From Candidatus Kapaibacterium sp. (GTDB lineage: Bacteria > Bacteroidota > Ignavibacteria > Kapaibacteriales > UBA4661), in NCBI GenBank assembly GCA_025455065.1, contig JALONG010000018.1, positions 1 through 64,000 of the forward strand: 64,000 bases of DNA, read 5' to 3'. The notes beneath the pieces are model-generated. The model did not search any database and was not told where the DNA came from. It saw only the letters and a list, made by a program, of their open reading frames with translations. Made by a program: the position numbers and the translations under genes. Shown here in pieces: positions 41,888 to 50,299 of this stretch (position 1 is its first letter; each line of letters starts with the position of its first letter).

Positions 41888-42417
41888 GCAAAAAGTCCTA
41901 TCTTTGTGTGTGTGCCGTCATGCAACGATGAAAATAGTTGTTCTGGCTTTCCAGCCGCATCAAATGTGGAGTAGATGACAAATCGGTCGAAAAATTCGTA
42001 TTCTATTCCTGTTGATGTTTCATTTTCCCAGAAATCTATGCACCATTCCGCAAGCACAGGCAAGGCTTTCCGCATTTCTTCTTCAAAAAATTCCTTCGCA
42101 GATTTGGTGCTGGAAGCCTGATTCTGTGAGGCTTTCAGAAGATTCGGCAGTTCAACGGTCATTTGCCATTTGCGACCGTTGTAATCTGCTTCTTCGGTGT
42201 AATAGCCCGAAACACTGATATTTCCTTGCTCTGCATTGATGACAAGTAAAAATTTATCGCTTGTCCGCGTCGGCTCACGTTCCACCCACGTTCGGAAGGA
42301 TTCAAATTCCACAAGTACATCGAAGAGGTGTTCACCAATCGTTGCGAAGTCCGTTGCTTCGGAGCAAGCGATAGTATGTATCGGGTCTTCGGGGTGTTGT
42401 TTGCTTGTTGTTATCAT
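41884..42417 (-). CDS. Hypothetical protein
   Basis: About 177 residues from the ATG at 42417 (MITTSKQHPEDPIHTIACSE). DKFLLVINAEQGNISVSGYY, KWQMTVELPNLLKASQNQAS, AEWCIDFWENETSTGIEYEF. Soluble; family unknown; probable paralogue of the gene it overlaps downstream. Acidic soluble proteins of this type are common in poly-immunity loci. Confidence 0.6.
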   Translation of the reverse strand: MITTSKQHPEDPIHTIACSEATDFATIGEHLFDVLVEFESFRTWVEREPTRTSDKFLLVINAEQGNISVSGYYTEEADYNGRKWQMTVELPNLLKASQNQASSTKSAKEFFEEEMRKALPVLAEWCIDFWENETSTGIEYEFFDRFVIYSTFDAAGKPEQLFSSLHDGTHTKIGLFA

Positions 42418-42424
42418 TACGAAA

Positions 42425-42967
42425 TTAGTAGTAAAACAGCACCAAATCTTGCTTGTACTGCTTTGCATTCTTCAGCCATGATTGTAATTGCCCGCGCTGA
42501 AAATACTCTGGCACAGCCGCATTTACTGTCATCGTCATAAACTCTTCCGTGATGCGCTCGGCAGATAGCACAAACACGGTCGGGAAATCGTCTGGCGTAG
42601 GAATGGTCATTGGAGCGGGAATACTCCACAGACTGAAATGTTTGTAAAAAAAATCAAGGTCGAGATTCCGTCCCTCCCAATAATTATCACGAGGCACCAT
42701 TTCCCGCCCAAGCTCTTCCATAAAACATTCGATGGCGTACCAATACATAAAACCAAAGCGTTCATGCGTTGCTTTGCCGTCCAGCAATTCGTGGGCAATT
42801 TCCATAAATTTCGGCGCGTTTGTCTTGTACGAACCCAGTTCATCAATACTTGCTGCTCTGGCTGCACAACGATTGATGATTTTACGCCGTTTTGCTTTGT
42901 CCGCAATGCCGAATCTACTTTCGACTCGTTCCAAATTAACGCGGTATGCGCTTATTGCGTAGCCCAT
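42425..42967 (-). CDS. DUF7691-like hypothetical protein
   Basis: 180 residues from the ATG at 42967 (MGYAISAYRVNLERVESRFG). The MxYxIxxYxVxLxxL opening and the later FGFMYWYAIECFMEELGREM resemble DUF7691-type proteins of about 200 residues; this is pattern memory. First gene of the minus-strand run that includes the XAC2610 array. Its promoter region holds the 22-bp iterons at 43003-43112, shared with the divergent ATPase gene. Confidence 0.6.
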   Translation of the reverse strand: MGYAISAYRVNLERVESRFGIADKAKRRKIINRCAARAASIDELGSYKTNAPKFMEIAHELLDGKATHERFGFMYWYAIECFMEELGREMVPRDNYWEGRNLDLDFFYKHFSLWSIPAPMTIPTPDDFPTVFVLSAERITEEFMTMTVNAAVPEYFQRGQLQSWLKNAKQYKQDLVLFYY

Positions 42968-43002
42968 AGTGATTATTATGTAAAAAAAAAACGATAAAAT
43001 TT

Positions 43003-43112
43003 TAACCAAATAATGGTTGTAATTTGACCACAAAGTGGTTGCAATTTGACCACAAAGTGGTTGCAATTTGACCACAAAGTGGTTGCAATTTGACCATAAA
43101 GTGGTTAATTTG
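43003..43112. repeat. 22-bp iterons with internal dyads in a divergent promoter region
   Basis: Four units at 22-bp period (GACCAC or GACCAT at 43026, 43048, 43070, 43092), each with the dyad ACCAC-AAA-GTGGT, plus a fifth looser dyad AACCA-AATAA-TGGTT at the left. A 22-bp period places the dyads on the same face of the helix. They lie between the divergent genes at 42967 (minus) and 43147 (plus), as expected of a cooperative operator. Confidence 0.85.
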
Positions 43113-43146
43113 AAGAAAAATTTGTTCTATATTTTTACTTCTTTCT

Positions 43147-44394
43147 ATGATTCATCGTAACCTTCAAAGCCTTATTGAAACTGCTTTAGAAGATACACCG
43201 GCGATATTCCTGAGAGGCGCACGGCAAACAGGAAAATCAACATTATTGAAGACAATTATCGCCGAAGGACATCCGGCACGATATTTCAGTTTTGACGACT
43301 TAACAACGCTTCATGCTGCCCGTTCCGACCCTCAAGGATTCGTTACTGGTTTGCCTCATTACGTTGCTTTGGATGAGGTGCAGCGCGTTCCAGAGATTTT
43401 ATTGCCCATTAAAGCCGCCATTGACAACGACCGCGCAAACGCTCACGGGCGCTTTCTTCTCACGGGTTCTGCGAATATCCTGCATTTGCCGACCGTTGCC
43501 GATTCACTTGCCGGACGCATGGAAGTAATGACGCTTTACGGCTTGTCCGCAAGCGAGATTGCGCCGCGTTCACGCACAATGCCTTGGTTGGAAGCCGCCT
43601 TTAGTGCGAATATCACCGCATTGATGCCCGCAGAACCTCTCGTTGATGACATTTCTCTGGAAGAACGCTTGTGTAGAGGCGGCTTCCCTGAAGTATTTGA
43701 CCGCAAAACCGCTTCGCGGCGTTCTGCGTGGTTCGATTCCTATATGACAACCATGCTGGAACGCGATGCCCGCGACCTCACCCGTATTGACGCAGTTCAG
43801 CATCTCCAGCAAGTTGTCTCCTTAGCAGCTGCGCGTACCGCTTCGATTGTAAATTTTTCAGAAATTTCGCGTTCTCTTCAACTGCCTCTAACCTCGCTTA
43901 AACGCTACATGAACATCGTGGAAATGCTCTATTTCACCACAGAACTTCCGGCGTGGTCGGCAAATTTTAGCAAGCGTTTGGTAAAATCGCCCAAACTGCA
44001 TATCACCGATACCGGGCTTGCTGCCTACCTCCTTGGCGCGAACCCCGCAAGGCTTCGGGCAGACCGCAAACTTTTCGGACAGATTCTCGAAACCTTTGTT
44101 GTCATGGAACTCAAAAAGCATTGTTCGTGGTTTGATGAGCCGTTGCGGATGTTTCACCTCCACGCGCAAAACGGCTTGGAGATTGATATTCTGCTCGAAA
44201 ATATGCGTGGCGAACTTGTTGCCATTGAAGTAAAATCCGGCGCAACTGTCAGCGCAAACGACGCAAAGCCGCTTAAAACCTTCGCTTCACTGCAAAATGC
44301 GAAACTGCAAGCAGGAATTATGCTCTACACAGGTGATTCGATTGTGCCGCTTGGTGAGAATGTTTGGGCTGTGCCGATTTCGAGTTTGCTTTAG
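43147..44394 (+). CDS. AAA_14/DUF4143 ATPase
   Basis: 415 residues. Walker A GARQTGKST (24-32, K30), Walker B YVALDEVQRVP (72-82, D76-E77), sensor LLTGSANIL, and a C-terminal DUF4143 domain with LHITDTGLAAYLLGANPARL, FGQILETFVVMELKKHCSWF and the nuclease-like EIDILLENMRGELVAIEVKSG. The D..ExK arrangement in that last stretch is the restriction-endonuclease-like core often found in this family. Frequent accessory-genome protein, perhaps acting as a toxin or defence factor. Expressed from the iteron-bearing divergent promoter. Confidence 0.92.
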   Translation: MIHRNLQSLIETALEDTPAIFLRGARQTGKSTLLKTIIAEGHPARYFSFDDLTTLHAARSDPQGFVTGLPHYVALDEVQRVPEILLPIKAAIDNDRANAHGRFLLTGSANILHLPTVADSLAGRMEVMTLYGLSASEIAPRSRTMPWLEAAFSANITALMPAEPLVDDISLEERLCRGGFPEVFDRKTASRRSAWFDSYMTTMLERDARDLTRIDAVQHLQQVVSLAAARTASIVNFSEISRSLQLPLTSLKRYMNIVEMLYFTTELPAWSANFSKRLVKSPKLHITDTGLAAYLLGANPARLRADRKLFGQILETFVVMELKKHCSWFDEPLRMFHLHAQNGLEIDILLENMRGELVAIEVKSGATVSANDAKPLKTFASLQNAKLQAGIMLYTGDSIVPLGENVWAVPISSLL

Positions 44395-44407
44395 CCCAGA
44401 AGCCGCA

Positions 44408-44800
44408 TTAAACCTCATGCACCTTCCACAGCCCTTCAAGATTTGCCATATATCGTCCGGGCTGAAATTCACCGATGCCCGCAATAAGCAACATCTGGAA
44501 AGCCGCATCCGTGCTGGGTATGAGGTAAAAATACAGATTCAAGCCATCCTTACCACGAAAACCGCCAAACTCATTTGCAGGGCGCATAAAACCTTGCTCT
44601 TCGATAATTTTCTCGAAAGATTCCGTTGCCAGAAGTTTGGGTAATTTTTTCACGTCATGCCGCACCACATCTTGCGTGGAGCATTGCCACACCTCGCCCT
44701 CCGCTTCGATGCTGATGGTATATTCCCAGATTTCAGGTTCTTGTCCGTCAAAGGCAGTCAGGCATTCCCTCAGAAGGTTGTTGTCGCGTATTTGGAGCAT
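44408..44800 (-). CDS. Hypothetical protein
   Basis: 130 residues. IWEYTISIEAEGEVWQCSTQ, KLPKLLATESFEKIIEEQGF and FQMLLIAGIGEFQPGRYMAN. Soluble, no known family. Convergent with the ATPase gene; 13 bases separate their ends. Confidence 0.55.
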   Translation of the reverse strand: MLQIRDNNLLRECLTAFDGQEPEIWEYTISIEAEGEVWQCSTQDVVRHDVKKLPKLLATESFEKIIEEQGFMRPANEFGGFRGKDGLNLYFYLIPSTDAAFQMLLIAGIGEFQPGRYMANLEGLWKVHEV

Positions 44801-44852
44801 GGTTTTTTGATTAGTTGTCAGTATTCAGGTTTTATGCGGTCTTTCAGGCTCT

Positions 44853-44940
44853 TGCGAGGGTCTGCCTTCTTCGGCAGGCTCTCGCTTTGACGCTTGAGAC
44901 CAGAGCGAGAGCCTCGCTCAAGGCAGCGAGACCCTCGCAC
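44853..44940. repeat. Dispersed GCGAGGGTCT palindromic repeat, copy 2
   Basis: Starts GCGAGGGTCTGCCTTCTTCG and ends GCGAGACCCTCGC, so the termini are inverted repeats of GCGAGGGTCT. Nearly identical ends to copy 1 at 19801-19880, with a different centre. Lies in the gap between two minus-strand genes. Confidence 0.88.
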
Positions 44941-44946
44941 TCGCGC

Positions 44947-45912
44947 TTAATTCTCAAAACGCTTCGTAATTGCTTGCAGAATCTTCAGTTTTTCGATAAT
45001 AAGCAGCATCAAAAACGAGGTCGCAACAATGCCGCAAAGAATGAATATCAGAATTGCGTAATACTGCGCCGTCCATTCAAACGCAGTTTTCACGCGCTGT
45101 GCAAAGCCAATTTCACGCGCTGCTTCGCCTTCGTACAGCGAAAATCGCACCGAACAAAATTCATTTTCCGCATCAAAATTGCCGAGTTCTACGCCGAGTT
45201 CTTGCATTTGGCGTTCCAGTTCCAAAATCTTGTCGTGAAGCTGGATGTAGTCGCTAATCTGCCCTGCACGGCTTTTTAACTCGTTGATAGAAGTTAGATT
45301 TTTTTGAAGCGAGACGATTTTTGCGTTTAGTTGGCGGTATTCGTTGGTTTTATCAACCTTGCTGATGTCCTTCGCTTTGATGCGCCCTATCGCCTGAATT
45401 GCCACGTAAAACGAATCAAACAGCATCGGATTTACGCCGATAACCACGTGCAATTCGCGGTAGCCCTTGTTTCCCAGACTTTGTTCGTATTGAATGAGCG
45501 CATTCATCTTTTTTGCTGCCCGGCGCAAGAGTGCTTCATCCTTCTCAAAATCCGACGTTACCGAACGCACGGACGCTGTTTTTTCATACTTCTGCGACGA
45601 AGCGCGTTCTGCTTGGGCTTGAAGGTTTTTTGCGGGCGGAGTGGGCGGAGGCGAGCCGGACTTCGCGCTGGAGCTTGGTTCTGCGGCTCCACCAAGGATA
45701 AAATCACTCTTGCGAAAGCCTTGTTGCTCAGAAGCGTAGTTTTTACGCAGGTTGCCAACGTTGCCGAAGTAATTGCTTCCTTGCTCACCGGGTTCGAGAG
45801 TTTCCTTTGATGTGATATAGCCGTAGAGCAGACGCAAGAGAAATAAGACAATAAAACCAACCACAAACCACAGAATAATGCGGCTTAGACGCTGTTTGAA
45901 CGGCTTGTTCAT
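44947..45912 (-). CDS. DUF4349 membrane protein
   Basis: 321 residues from the ATG at 45912. Transmembrane segments near residues 10-30 (IILWFVVGFIVLFLLRLLYG) and near the C-terminus (YYAILIFILCGIVATSFLML). Between them lie a proline/alanine-rich linker and the DUF4349 region with a coiled coil (KIVSLQKNLTSINELKSRAG, KILELERQMQELGVELGNFD). The family is usually annotated as a putative lipoprotein or anti-sigma-like protein of unknown function. The dispersed repeat copy 2 begins a few bases after its stop. Confidence 0.82.
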   Translation of the reverse strand: MNKPFKQRLSRIILWFVVGFIVLFLLRLLYGYITSKETLEPGEQGSNYFGNVGNLRKNYASEQQGFRKSDFILGGAAEPSSSAKSGSPPPTPPAKNLQAQAERASSQKYEKTASVRSVTSDFEKDEALLRRAAKKMNALIQYEQSLGNKGYRELHVVIGVNPMLFDSFYVAIQAIGRIKAKDISKVDKTNEYRQLNAKIVSLQKNLTSINELKSRAGQISDYIQLHDKILELERQMQELGVELGNFDAENEFCSVRFSLYEGEAAREIGFAQRVKTAFEWTAQYYAILIFILCGIVATSFLMLLIIEKLKILQAITKRFEN

Positions 45913-46237
45913 AGTAATTTTTGCAAAAAATGGAAGGTATTGTGAACTGCTCCACAAAATACAAAAAAACGCTGACGACACTGCCGAGTTCAAACCACCG
46001 CGCCATGCAACCAAAGCGCATAAAACCTGAATCTCGGATTTGAAAGACCTTTGGCGATTGAGCCTTGAGGCGTAACAAAAAGAGCCTTTATTCTTGAATT
46101 TTGACCTTTACCCGTTGAGGTTTGAACGTTTCGGTTTTGTACCTGAAAAGGTTGGTTTCCTCTCACTAGAGAAGCACTCTTTAACCCATGAGCGTGGGAG
46201 TTGCGTAAGGCGGTTTTCGTGTCGTCAGCGTGAGTTT
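45913..46237. other. 325-bp intergenic gap
   Basis: I see no gene. It contains the word GCATAAAACCTGAAT, reverse complement of ATTCAGGTTTTATGC at 44823-44837, a short dispersed motif rather than a feature. No terminator or promoter stands out. Confidence 0.5.
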
Positions 46238-46858
46238 TCATACCTCCACAAGCGTAACCGCATTTATCTCCGAAAGCACCGCATCTACTTCGCTCTCGAA
46301 CTCGCTTATTTCCTGTTCAATCGTGCTGGCGGTCGCTTCGATTTTCAACGGGTCAATCAACAACCATTCGTTACTTTCCAGAAATGGCTTGCGGACTGCT
46401 TCCATGTCGTCTTTTGTGATTTTCACGTTGTCCTTGCCAAAGGTGGCTTCCAGAACTTTTTGCAAATTCTGTTCGACAAGCAAATTTTTCGTTTCCAAAT
46501 CCGCCCTCGCCCGTGCGTACTTGATTTTCAGGTCTTCAACCAGTGCTTTTTTGTGGCTGATAATCGTTTTGTAGGTAATTGCATCCGCAATGCTCATCGT
46601 TTTTCCGGCAATCGTAACGTTTGTTTTGGCGTTTGCCTCCACAATCGCTGTTTTGATGCGGACTTTGCGCTCAATCAAATCATTAATCGCTTGAAACTTC
46701 GACTCAGCTAGGCTTGCAAAGGTCTCGTCGTCGGTAACGCGATTGATAAGTTTGCCCTTTTGCTTTACTCCAACGGGGTCGAGTTCTTTGGTGAGTTTGA
46801 TAACTTTGCTGTCAAGGAGTTTGAGTTCCGCCAAAGCCCGATGTAAACTGATTTTCAT
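46238..46858 (-). CDS. Hypothetical coiled-coil protein
   Basis: 206 residues from the ATG at 46858 (MKISLHRALAELKLLDSKVI). Long helices throughout, with FQAINDLIERKVRIKTAIVE, AKTNVTIAGKTMSIADAITY and LVEDLKIKYARARADLETKN. The NAxTxVxIAGKxxxxADAI signature marks a known but uncharacterised family found near phage-like or cytolysin-annotated genes. A TA-rich leader. Soluble. Confidence 0.7.
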   Translation of the reverse strand: MKISLHRALAELKLLDSKVIKLTKELDPVGVKQKGKLINRVTDDETFASLAESKFQAINDLIERKVRIKTAIVEANAKTNVTIAGKTMSIADAITYKTIISHKKALVEDLKIKYARARADLETKNLLVEQNLQKVLEATFGKDNVKITKDDMEAVRKPFLESNEWLLIDPLKIEATASTIEQEISEFESEVDAVLSEINAVTLVEV

Positions 46859-46898
46859 GGTGTTTTTGTGATGAATGGTGAGAATTGATGCGGGTTTG

Positions 46899-47792
46899 CT
46901 AATCCACAAACACTTCTTCTTTTGTGATAATAATCGTCTCGTTGATGCGCTGTATCGTGAACTGCTTTCGCGGCTTGCCTTTTTTGCCTCCGCCAACATA
47001 ATTGTTGGAAAAAACCAGTCTGTTTTCTTCCTTCGTTATGAGGCGAATAGTATCGTCAAAGCTATTGTCAAAGCCTTGTTGTTGCGAAGGTTCCAAATGA
47101 GAAATTGCGTTCAAAAAATGATACGCTTCCGCAAGCGACCAGTCGGGATGAATCAGTAAATAATTATCCTGCTCGTAGAGAGTATCAAACGGAAACTCAA
47201 ATACCACGCCACCGCCATACACAGCGCGGGCGAAGTGGCGCAAGGGGTAAACACCGCGACGCTTGTATCTTTCAATGTCCATGTCATTGAATTTTGGCTG
47301 GTCAAACTTCAGTTCCAATCTGCTACGTGTTCGCTCAAGATATTGTTGAATGCTTTCGAGAACGCGATGAGTGGTTGTATCAACGAGTAGAGGCGGATCC
47401 TTGGAAAGGTACAGCGTCGGGATGTAACCAGTTCCTTCAACGTAAATCCAATGCGCCGTTTCATTCCACGCTGGAAATACTGTTTCCGTGGTTGCATTGG
47501 TCATACTCTGGCTTTTGCAAATGCTTATGCTCACCGTGTCTTTTCCCCTCTGGTTATGAGCTTTGAAAATAACCAAATCGCCATAGTTCTTAAATCCTAC
47601 CTGTTTCGATTTCATATCGGCGTGTTCTCTCACCGGAACACCATTCCACGCGCAGATATACCGAAATTCTCGCGGTGTTGGTTGTGCGGAAAGGGTTGTG
47701 CAGACTGCAAACAGGAGCGCAAGTAGGAGCGAGAGCCTCGCTGGGAAGCGAGACACGCGCACTTTACGGATTTTCTTTTTTTTATCCTTCAT
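46899..47792 (-). CDS. Secreted protein with SH3-like domain
   Basis: 297 residues. The signal peptide is unusually basic (MKDKKKKIRKVRVSRFPARL then LLALLFAVCTTLSAQ) because part of it is encoded by a fragment of a dispersed repeat (47728-47758). The mature N-terminus YICAWNGVPVREHADMKSKQ is SH3b-like. The rest has no recognised domain (FDNSFDDTIRLITKEENRLV). Envelope protein of unknown role, 13 bases after the YARHG gene. Confidence 0.7.
   Translation of the reverse strand: MKDKKKKIRKVRVSRFPARLSLLLALLFAVCTTLSAQPTPREFRYICAWNGVPVREHADMKSKQVGFKNYGDLVIFKAHNQRGKDTVSISICKSQSMTNATTETVFPAWNETAHWIYVEGTGYIPTLYLSKDPPLLVDTTTHRVLESIQQYLERTRSRLELKFDQPKFNDMDIERYKRRGVYPLRHFARAVYGGGVVFEFPFDTLYEQDNYLLIHPDWSLAEAYHFLNAISHLEPSQQQGFDNSFDDTIRLITKEENRLVFSNNYVGGGKKGKPRKQFTIQRINETIIITKEEVFVD
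47728..47758. repeat. Fragment of the dispersed GCGAGA repeat inside a signal peptide
   Basis: GGAGCGAGAGCCTCGCTGGG followed by AAGCGAGACACGCGC matches the right half of the elements at 19801 and 44853. It is in frame with the gene at 46899-47792 and codes VRVSRFPARLSL in its signal sequence. Confidence 0.7.
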
Positions 47793-47805
47793 AATTCATC
47801 CTTTC

Positions 47806-48729
47806 TTACTCACACCCTCCCGGGTCAGTATTGATGCGCCAGTACACCACACCATCTATCTTGACAAACATCTTTGTCAAGTTCTCTTCAATCGCCACAA
47901 CCGCAATATCACTCATGCTCACTGTCTTGTATTCATGCGCTGTTCCAAGGTCTTCGGTGAAAATTTTCAGCCCTGTTCGCGTAACATTTTTGCCTGTTTT
48001 TGGGTCTCGGTATGTTGCGCCCGGAGTTTTTCTCACAAAATCTTTCGCATAAATTTCCAGCTCTATTTTTTTGTCGGGAAGCATATCCATAAGCAGAGTA
48101 AATCTCCCCGAATACCCAAGATTTTTGCGATACACACTTCCCTGCATTTGACTTGCCTTGAATGCGAAGGATTTATCGCTTTGGGTGAAAGAAAACCGCT
48201 CTCGGTAGCCTGAAGCAACAACAGAAGTGCCTTCTTGCCAGCACCCATGCAGTGTTCTCATGTATTCCGATTCCGTTGAAGTGGCATTAAAGCGAATTGC
48301 AAGGCAGTTTTTTATCGCGTTGATAAGATAGATATTGCTCTTTTCTACGTCATTTAGCGGCACTTCAGAACTTGTAATGCGCAGCTCATACCAAGGGAAT
48401 TGCTTGAAATACGTCGTCAAAGAATCGTTCGCAAACCGCGCTCCATGCCGTGCGTAGATATGGTTCACCAGCAACCGCAATTCCCACGCAGACAAGTACG
48501 CAAGCTCTTCTTCGGGAAGCGGCATCCACGAAATCGTCTGACCGTCTTCGATAAAACGGTTTACCAGCGCGTTAAAGTGCGGTCCCGTTTTCTTGTCAAA
48601 AAATGGCGGCATAGCGTTTTTTGATGAATTACTTTTGCTTTGCGCAATGAGCAACGAGGGCATTAGGACTGATGCGACGAGCAAAAGCACGTAATGAATG
48701 ATATGTTGCTTTATTCTCACAATGAGCAT
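47806..48729 (-). CDS. Secreted YARHG-domain protein
   Basis: 307 residues from the ATG at 48729. Signal peptide ending SLLIAQ. The YARHG domain is at about 85-150: LSAWELRLLVNHIYARHGAR, FKQFPWYELRITSSEVPLND, with the exact YARHG motif. A C-terminal ~150-residue beta region (MRTLHGCWQEGTSVVASGYR) completes the protein. YARHG domains occur in extracellular proteins, often with peptidases or kinases; none is attached here. Confidence 0.82.
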   Translation of the reverse strand: MLIVRIKQHIIHYVLLLVASVLMPSLLIAQSKSNSSKNAMPPFFDKKTGPHFNALVNRFIEDGQTISWMPLPEEELAYLSAWELRLLVNHIYARHGARFANDSLTTYFKQFPWYELRITSSEVPLNDVEKSNIYLINAIKNCLAIRFNATSTESEYMRTLHGCWQEGTSVVASGYRERFSFTQSDKSFAFKASQMQGSVYRKNLGYSGRFTLLMDMLPDKKIELEIYAKDFVRKTPGATYRDPKTGKNVTRTGLKIFTEDLGTAHEYKTVSMSDIAVVAIEENLTKMFVKIDGVVYWRINTDPGGCE

Positions 48730-49191
48730 TCTTTTTTCGTGTTGTTTCAAACAAATTTCACGCAAAGCGCATGAATAGTTGCTTTGGTGAATGTGAAATT
48801 ACCGCAAAAAAAATCAAAAAAAATTTTCCTTTAATGAACGATGCGTTTTCCTTTTTATCTGCAACGCTTTCTCGAACAAGTGCGGAAATATTCTCAAAGC
48901 CTGATAAATACTTGCTTGTTGGGGATTTTTTTTGCTTGGTTTGGAGAATTTTTCATGGTATGTTCATCGTGCAGATGCGCATTTATGAGCGCAGGAGTAT
49001 TCTAAAAAATCCGCCAGAAACTTCGGGCTGCCCGACCATGCTCAAACTAAGACCACACCTTGCTTCAACGGTATTTTTCACAAAACTGCCCTTCGGCATG
49101 AAAAACCCTGAATCACTGACGCAGTAAGGCTTTCAGAGGATTTTTGAGCAAAGGTGCGTTATCAAATTGAAAAATAATATCTTGCGAAATA
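48730..49191. other. 462-bp intergenic gap
   Basis: A 118-codon frame exists on the plus strand (48771-49127) but it has no ribosome-binding site, low-quality composition and no protein-like pattern, so I do not call it. The gap contains A-rich runs (48797-48825) and the divergent promoters for the YARHG gene and the LRR gene, which I could not locate exactly. Confidence 0.5.
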
Positions 49192-49884
49192 ATGACTATT
49201 GCATCACAGCAGGCACTTGATTTCTCCTTTCAACGCTTGGAGGAAATTCCCGATGAGGTTTTTGCTCACAACCCAGATGTGGAGCGGCTTGTCATTGGCG
49301 ACACGTTTACTGCGGAGACAGACACGACACAAGAATTGCTGGATGAAGACTGGCGTTACGGGAATATGCTGAAATCAATTTCTCCCAAGATTGCAACGCT
49401 GAAACGGCTGAAACACGTGGATTTGCGCGGGAATTGGCTGGAAACGCTTTTGCTGAACGGCATGGGTGCATTGGAGTATTTGAACGTCGAGCGGAATTTT
49501 TTGCGCGAGGTGGAACTAACGAATCTGCCCCGTTTGGAAGTGGTGAATTGCTATCGCAATGACATCGAACAACTACGACTGAGCGATTTGCATAGCCTGA
49601 AAACGCTGCGACTAGGCAAGAACTCGCTTCGGCACATTACGCTTGAAAATTTCCCCTCGCTTGAACACGTCAGTTTGCAATGGAACAAACTCCAAAGCGT
49701 GGAATTACGAGGCTTGCCGAACCTTATTTCGCTTGACCTCAGCAACAATCGCCTCACGCACTTGCATTTGCAGGAACTTCCCCGCTTGCAACGACTGAAC
49801 GTAACAAAAAACTTCCTGCAAAGCCTGAATGTAAGCGGTCTGCCGGAATTGCATACGGTCTATCAGAAGGATAATTTTTTGTGA
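49192..49884 (+). CDS. Leucine-rich repeat protein
   Basis: 230 residues. About eight LRRs of 21-22 residues of the form LxxLxLxxLPxLxxLxLxxNxL (MGALEYLNVERNFLREVELT, NLPRLEVVNCYRNDIEQLRL, DLHSLKTLRLGKNSLRHITL, NFPSLEHVSLQWNKLQSVEL, GLPNLISLDLSNNRLTHLHL). No signal peptide. A second LRR gene of the same subtype is at 50633-51841. Likely protein-binding; LRR proteins accompany immunity genes in Bacteroidota. Confidence 0.85.
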   Translation: MTIASQQALDFSFQRLEEIPDEVFAHNPDVERLVIGDTFTAETDTTQELLDEDWRYGNMLKSISPKIATLKRLKHVDLRGNWLETLLLNGMGALEYLNVERNFLREVELTNLPRLEVVNCYRNDIEQLRLSDLHSLKTLRLGKNSLRHITLENFPSLEHVSLQWNKLQSVELRGLPNLISLDLSNNRLTHLHLQELPRLQRLNVTKNFLQSLNVSGLPELHTVYQKDNFL

Positions 49885-50246
49885 TTTGCCTAACAATGTA
49901 TGAATCAAAATCTCTTGAACACCGCATGGAATCTTCATTAGAACAAACTCGCGCACATTGGGAAAGCCTTGCTTCGTCGTATTCCGAAGAAGAGGCTTTT
50001 GCCGCAGTGCAAGCATTGACGCGCTCTGCGGGCAATGACAAGGCGCGATTAGAAGAAGCCGTTGTTGCGTATTCTGTGCTTGGTGAACACTACGAAGCGC
50101 GTGAACACGAGTGTGAGCGGCACATTGCGGAAATCTACACGATATTGGGTGAGAAGGAAATGGCGGCAATTTTTTATGCTCTGTCTGAGGAATCAGGATT
50201 GCTGGAAACCTTTGGTTTTATACCGGATTGGTGGAATCGGGCATAG
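49881..50246 (+). CDS. Hypothetical helical protein
   Basis: 121 residues if the GTG at 49881 is used (GTGA overlap with the LRR stop); an ATG at 49896 is the alternative. Helical and acidic: SSYSEEEAFAAVQALTRSAG, YSVLGEHYEAREHECERHIA, IYTILGEKEMAAIFYALSEE, possibly a pair of TPR-like helices. No family recognised. Coupled to the LRR gene. Confidence 0.6.
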   Translation: MICLTMYESKSLEHRMESSLEQTRAHWESLASSYSEEEAFAAVQALTRSAGNDKARLEEAVVAYSVLGEHYEAREHECERHIAEIYTILGEKEMAAIFYALSEESGLLETFGFIPDWWNRA

Positions 50247-50299
50247 AATTTATGAGATATTATTTTGCTGTTCAAACAGATTTATTTGACTGATGATTT

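Noticed and set aside
43003-43112. Possible CRISPR array
   Set aside because: The 22-bp units are contiguous with no spacers, each contains a dyad, and no cas gene is nearby; they are iterons.
45990-46241. 83-codon minus-strand frame in the gap after the coiled-coil gene
   Set aside because: Contains no recognisable fold or start signal, and part of it is a short dispersed motif; left as intergenic.
48771-49127. 118-codon plus-strand open frame in the gap between the YARHG and LRR genes
   Set aside because: No ribosome-binding site, composition of a chance frame, begins inside the 5-prime region of the divergent gene, no protein-like pattern.
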